Assembly (NCBI RefSeq): GCF_031679605.1
Contig: NZ_CP117522.1
Span: 3,224,001 to 3,288,000 of the forward strand
Origin: Streptomyces luomodiensis
GTDB taxonomy: Bacteria > Actinomycetota > Actinomycetes > Streptomycetales > Streptomycetaceae
Reading direction: 5' to 3'
Length of the DNA stretch: 64,000 bases
Shown: piece after piece, positions 60,730 through 64,000 of the stretch
How positions within the stretch are numbered: the first letter of the stretch is position 1
How the letters are laid out: every line of letters starts with the position of its first letter
The notes under the pieces: model-generated
What the model was told of the DNA's origin: nothing
Database searches by the model: none
Seen by the model: only the letters and a program-made list of their open reading frames with translations
Made by a program: the position numbers and the translations under genes

Positions 60730-61395
60730 TCAGGAGGCCGTGTCGTGCAGGACGACGAACCGGCAGCGGGCCTCGCCGCCGTCCGGCAGCGGCCAGCCCG
60801 CGCTGACGTGGCCCCGGGCCCCGGTGGTCCCCGCGCCGGACTCCGGCCGGAGAACGCGCGCCACCTGGAGGGCCGGACCGCCGTCGCCCACCGTCAGGCG
60901 GGTGCCGTCCGGCCCGTTGGCCACGGCCGACGCCTCGGCGGCCCCGGCCGGGACGTCGAAACCGGCCCCGGCCACCTCGGCGGTGACGGAGGGGTCGGGG
61001 GTGTGGGAGACGCTCTGCGCCTGCGGTTCGGCACGGCCCTGGAGGAGCGCCAGCACCTGGGCGACGAACACCGGGTCGTGCGGCCCGTCGTACACCCAAC
61101 GCCGGCCCAGCACTCCGTGCTCGGCCGTGCCGATGAGGGCCGGATCGGCCCCGTCGAGTGGCGCCGCGCGGTAGGTCATCGGCACGTGGTACCAGGCGGG
61201 CCGGTCGCCGGAGTCGTCCCGGACCACCATGAACTCGATCCCCACCTCGCCCTTCGGGTCGTCGAGCCGGAAGCCACCGGCCTTGGACAACTCCGGAGCG
61301 CGCTGGGTGGCGGCGTACCACGGCTGCGCGGGCAGCCAGGTCGCGAGCAGCTCCAACTTGGTCGGAGTCAAGGTGGTCTTGTGGATGATCGACAT
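60730..61395 (-). CDS. Maltokinase N-terminal cap-like protein
   Basis: This 221-residue protein has the fold seen as the N-terminal cap of maltokinase: SIIHKTTLTPTKLELLATWL, PAQPWYAATQRAPELSKAGG, FRLDDPKGEVGIEFMVVRD, then MTYRAAPLDGADPALIGTAE and VYDGPHDPVFVAQVLALLQG. Streptomyces proteins of this kind are often labelled 1,4-alpha-glucan branching protein. The kinase domain itself is absent, so the protein may bind or regulate a partner. Start ATG 61395. Probably monocistronic. Confidence 0.82.
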   Translation of the reverse strand: MSIIHKTTLTPTKLELLATWLPAQPWYAATQRAPELSKAGGFRLDDPKGEVGIEFMVVRDDSGDRPAWYHVPMTYRAAPLDGADPALIGTAEHGVLGRRWVYDGPHDPVFVAQVLALLQGRAEPQAQSVSHTPDPSVTAEVAGAGFDVPAGAAEASAVANGPDGTRLTVGDGGPALQVARVLRPESGAGTTGARGHVSAGWPLPDGGEARCRFVVLHDTAS

Positions 61396-61602
61396 GCCGG
61401 TGAACGCCTTCCCTCGTCGTGTGTGTCCCCGGCCGCCGTCTCACGGCCCAGGACAGCCACTGGCCGTAGGACAGTCTGCCGTGGGCGGGAAAGCCGCGTA
61501 AGGAAGACAGGACGGGTAAGGCGGGTAAGGCAGACGTGGGCGAGCGCTGACCCTGGCGCGGACGCGGCCCTTACTCGTGAGAGTTTGGCAACTACCGGTC
61601 CA

Positions 61603-61614
61603 AACTGATCAGTT
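61603..61614. promoter_or_regulatory. Palindrome upstream of the conservon
   Basis: AACTGATCAGTT is a perfect 12-bp palindrome, 53 bp before the first conservon gene. A TAGTAT at 61621-61626 could be the -10 element, which would put the palindrome near -35 to -20. Candidate regulator site. Confidence 0.5.
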
Positions 61615-61666
61615 GGTCAGTAGTATCTGCCCTTTCTTGGCCGTGTCCCGGATGGAGGTGTCAGAG

Positions 61667-63040
61667 GTGCTGTCGGGGACAAAGGCCGTTGTCCTGGTCG
61701 CGTCCGCGGTGCTGGTACTGGTGCTGTCGCTGTGCCTCACCTGGGTGACCAGACTCCGTCGGGCGCGTGATGAGGCGCGTGCGGCGGTCGAGCGAGAACG
61801 AGCCGTTTCCGCACGGGAACGAGCCAATGCCGCACAGGCGCGCGCGCTGGCGGCCGAACGCGCCGAGGAGGTCGCACGGCTGGCCGCCGTGCAGACCGAG
61901 CTGGACGAGGCGGCGCGCCGGGAGCGGATGCTGCGGGACTCCGTCCAGGCGTCGTTCGAGTCCGTGGCCCGCAACATGCACGCCATGTCGATGGTGCAGC
62001 AGCAGGTCCTCGACGGCCTCGGGCAGCATGTCGCGGACGCGCCGCTGATGGCCGAGGTGATGAAGGCGGACCACGCCGCGGCCCAGATGACCCGCAAGGC
62101 GCAGACGCTGCTGGTGATGTGCGGGATCTGGCCCGCGCGGCGGGAGACCCGGCCGGTGTCGCTCTTCGACTGTGTGCGGGGCGCCCAGTCGCGCATCGTG
62201 GAGTTCGGCCGGGTGGACGTCCACGGCGGGCAGAACCTCTACGCGGTGGCACCCGCCGTGGAGGGGCTGATGCACGCGGTGGCCGAACTCCTGGAGAACG
62301 CCACGGTCTTCTCCCCCTCCCGCACCCAGGTCGCGGTCGCCGTCCGGGAGGTCGCGGCGGGCGCGGTCATCGAGATCGACGACGCGGGGCTCGGCATGCC
62401 GCCGGATGTGCTGGAGCAGGCCGTGGGTCAGCTGCGGGACGGTCTGGACCTGGCCCAGCTGGGCGCCGTGCCCCGGCTGGGGCTCGCCTGTGTGGGGCGC
62501 TGGTCGCGGGAGCTGGGCTTCGGGGTGGAGCTGTCCACGGCGTCGGCGTACGGCGGTACGCGGGTGGTGGTCTTCGTACCGCACCGGCTGCTGACCGAGC
62601 CGACGGGCGCCGTACGGATGGCGGACCGCGAGCCGGTCGTCGTGGAGCCCGTTCCGGTCGGCACGGTGCGCCAGGAGGCGGGCGGCGCCGGCCTCGGCCC
62701 GCTGAACGGCACCTCCCTGAACGACACCCCCGGCACCCCCGGCGCCCCCGGAACCTCCGGCGCCCCCGGCACCTCCGCGCCGCTCGGCAACGGGCTGCCC
62801 CGGCGCCGCAACCGCCGCCGCCCGGCCCCCGGAACCACCCCGGCCGACACGGGCGGCGCGTCCGCCGCCTCCCCCGCCCCGCCGGCCGCCGACACCCCCT
62901 GGACGCCCGAGGCCGCCCGCGCCTCCATCACCAGCGTCGTCTCCGGAACCCGCCGGGGGCGGGCGGAGGCGGCCGGGGCCGTACGGCCCGCGGATCAAGA
63001 CCCGAGTCCGGACCGAGAAGACCGAGAAGGAGACCGGTAG
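61667..63040 (+). CDS. cvnA: Conservon sensor-like ATPase (CvnA type)
   Basis: This 457-residue membrane protein has one N-terminal helix (VVLVASAVLVLVLSLCLTWV), a coiled-coil linker and a histidine-kinase-type ATPase domain. The N-box reads HAVAELLENATVFSPSRTQV and the G-box region IEIDDAGLGMPPDVLEQAV. It lacks a normal phospho-acceptor His helix, as CvnA proteins do. Start GTG 61667 has GGAGGTG six bases upstream; ATG 61652 is in frame. The tail is disordered and Gly/Thr/Pro-rich with a short repeat (GTPGAPGTSGAPGTSAP). First gene of a conservon; the stop overlaps the roadblock start. Confidence 0.9.
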   Translation: MLSGTKAVVLVASAVLVLVLSLCLTWVTRLRRARDEARAAVERERAVSARERANAAQARALAAERAEEVARLAAVQTELDEAARRERMLRDSVQASFESVARNMHAMSMVQQQVLDGLGQHVADAPLMAEVMKADHAAAQMTRKAQTLLVMCGIWPARRETRPVSLFDCVRGAQSRIVEFGRVDVHGGQNLYAVAPAVEGLMHAVAELLENATVFSPSRTQVAVAVREVAAGAVIEIDDAGLGMPPDVLEQAVGQLRDGLDLAQLGAVPRLGLACVGRWSRELGFGVELSTASAYGGTRVVVFVPHRLLTEPTGAVRMADREPVVVEPVPVGTVRQEAGGAGLGPLNGTSLNDTPGTPGAPGTSGAPGTSAPLGNGLPRRRNRRRPAPGTTPADTGGASAASPAPPAADTPWTPEAARASITSVVSGTRRGRAEAAGAVRPADQDPSPDREDREGDR

Positions 63041-63486
63041 TGGCCGGAACCATATCCAGGTTGCCCGACGTTGGATGGATGTTGCGTCCGCTGACCGGGA
63101 TTCCCGGGGTGCGGCATGCCGTCGTCGTCTCGGAGGACGGTCTGCGCATGGGTCACGACTCCGCCGAGGGGCTGACGGGCGAGTCCCGGCTCGGCGTGGA
63201 CGAGGCCGAGTCGCTGGCCGCCGCCTGTGCCGCGCTGACGGTGACCAGCCAGTCCACGGTGTCGCTGCTGTTCGGCGACGAGGCAGGGGTGAGACAGCTG
63301 ATGATCGAGTCCGACAGCGGGTTCGTGCTGTTCACCTCGGCCGGTCAGGGCGCCTCGCTGGGGGTGGCCACCGACACGGAGGCGGATGTCGGGCTGGTGG
63401 CCCAGCAGATGCAGTTACTGGTCGCGAAGATCGGTGCCCATCTGAGCAGTCAGCCACGGGAACCGATGGGCCGCCCGGCGTCATGA
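63040..63486 (+). CDS. cvnB: Conservon roadblock/LC7 protein (CvnB type)
   Basis: This 148-residue protein has a roadblock fold (WMLRPLTGIPGVRHAVVVSE, DGLRMGHDSAEG, LLFGDEAGVRQLMIESDSGF, LGVATDTEADVGLVAQQMQL). GTG 63040 overlaps the ATPase gene stop (TAGTG) and the end overlaps the next start. Roadblock proteins bind and regulate the small GTPase of the operon. Confidence 0.92.
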   Translation: MAGTISRLPDVGWMLRPLTGIPGVRHAVVVSEDGLRMGHDSAEGLTGESRLGVDEAESLAAACAALTVTSQSTVSLLFGDEAGVRQLMIESDSGFVLFTSAGQGASLGVATDTEADVGLVAQQMQLLVAKIGAHLSSQPREPMGRPAS

Positions 63487-63848
63487 GCTCGCCCGGCGAG
63501 GAACGTACCACGGCCGCGGTGCGCCCCTACGTGATCACACGGGGGCGCGCTGGTTCCTCACGGGAAGCTCTGCCGCTGGAAACGCTCGTCGTGGCGTCCG
63601 GGAGCGCGCTGCCGCCGCATCCGCAACCCGAGTACCGGCGGATCGTCGACTTCTGCCAGGGGCTGCTGTCGGTGGCGGAGGTCGCCGCCCATCTCGGTCA
63701 GCCACCGGCCGTGGTGCAGGTGCTGCTCGCGGATCTCATCGACTGGGGCCACATCGTGGCGCGTCCGCCGATCAGAGTGGTCAAGCGAAAACGTGCCGAT
63801 TTGGACTTGCTGAGGAAGGTGCTCGATGGGCTTGAGAGCAAGCTCTGA
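63483..63848 (+). CDS. cvnC: Conservon DUF742 protein (CvnC type)
   Basis: This 121-residue winged-helix-like protein has RPYVITRGRAGSSREALPLE, then CQGLLSVAEVAAHLGQPPAV and VQVLLADLIDWGHIVARPPI. It starts ATG 63483, overlapping the previous gene (ATGA), and overlaps the start of the GTPase gene by 23 bp. Typically third in the cvn operon; may be a scaffold or DNA-binding component. Confidence 0.92.
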   Translation: MSSPGEERTTAAVRPYVITRGRAGSSREALPLETLVVASGSALPPHPQPEYRRIVDFCQGLLSVAEVAAHLGQPPAVVQVLLADLIDWGHIVARPPIRVVKRKRADLDLLRKVLDGLESKL

Positions 63849-64000
63849 GATCTTGATGGCCGGTACGGACGGCACAACAGACGCAGACCGCATGATCCCT
63901 ACAGACCACATAACCGAGACAACCGAGACAGGCGAGACGGACGAGACGGGCGATACGGACGACATGGATGACATGGACGACACACCCGTCATGTATGTGC
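63826..64000 (+). CDS. cvnD: Conservon GTPase (CvnD type), cut by the window edge
   Basis: The first 58 codons are present. From ATG 63826 an acidic Thr/Glu/Asp-rich leader (ITETTETGETDETGDTDDMD) is followed by DDTPVMYV, where the GTPase fold begins; the P-loop would follow beyond 64000. The leader is built from short 6- to 9-bp tandem repeats (GAGACGGGCGA-like) and is much longer than needed. Later in-frame ATGs at 63856, 63892 and others could be the real start. Confidence 0.75.
   Translation, partial: MGLRASSEILMAGTDGTTDADRMIPTDHITETTETGETDETGDTDDMDDMDDTPVMYV

Overview
The window looks like a stretch of Streptomyces chromosome (or a very close actinomycete). GC is very high, with strong GC bias at third codon positions. 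Starts are ATG/GTG with purine-rich ribosome binding sites, and many genes overlap by ATGA/GTGA. Typical families are present: FxLD lanthipeptide genes, a LAL-type LuxR regulator, a conservon (histidine-kinase-like ATPase, roadblock, DUF742, GTPase), a principal-like sigma factor beside dnaG, and mycothiol-type DinB and thioredoxin proteins. I cannot name the species.

Left third (1-30.2 kb), ordinary accessory chromosome. Contents in order: small unknown proteins; a secreted GH30 glycosidase; a CurA-like reductase divergent from its probable MarR regulator; an IclR/SMP-30 operon; OsmC; a histidine phosphatase overlapping a thioredoxin; an FG-GAP lipoprotein; a streptogramin-type (XAT) acetyltransferase; a WYL regulator whose WYL domain is split by an 18-bp/126-bp minisatellite; then DinB, an aldo/keto reductase and an AlkZ-type DNA glycosylase; an esterase and metallo-hydrolase pair; a LAL regulator; an SDR/TetR pair with two visible operators; and an enoyl-CoA hydratase - acyl-CoA synthetase - MHS transporter operon divergent from a LysR regulator.

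Middle (30.2-43.3 kb), a scarred accessory region. It starts with an MFS gene and an XRE/MmyB-type regulator that both lost their 5' ends at one junction. Next is an SDR/LysR pair. Then comes a decayed FxLD lanthipeptide locus: the precursor has no normal start, the PIMT-like methyltransferase is intact, the LanB is frameshifted and cut short, no LanC is present, and an APH(6)-like kinase sits directly behind the LanB stump. After it come a chimeric portal/nuclease ORF, an anti-sigma-type ATPase, hsp20, a DUF2267 protein and a GC-poorer glycosidase-like Tat lipoprotein. The region ends at a tRNA 3' half with its terminator (an attachment-site scar), next to a frameshifted IS701-type transposase remnant and other gene stumps.

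Right part (43.3-64 kb), conserved chromosome. Contents: tRNA(CAT) and two tandem tRNA-Asn; a YtxH protein; an FGGY kinase; an HrdA-like sigma factor; dnaG; an FAD reductase; dgt overlapping a sirohydrochlorin chelatase; a divergent assimilatory nitrate reductase with candidate GlnR boxes; adenine deaminase; a two-gene pair with a frameshifted second gene; a SanA/YdcF protein; CutA; a cupin; and a conservon running off the right edge.

Two features cut across all regions. Short tandem repeats are unusually frequent, both between genes and in frame inside them. A dispersed ~55-bp element occurs three times (809, 1144, 56091). The most interesting loci are the decaying lanthipeptide cluster, the repeat-split WYL regulator, the reciprocal truncation at 30.57 kb and the tRNA-scar graveyard at 42.2-43.2 kb.
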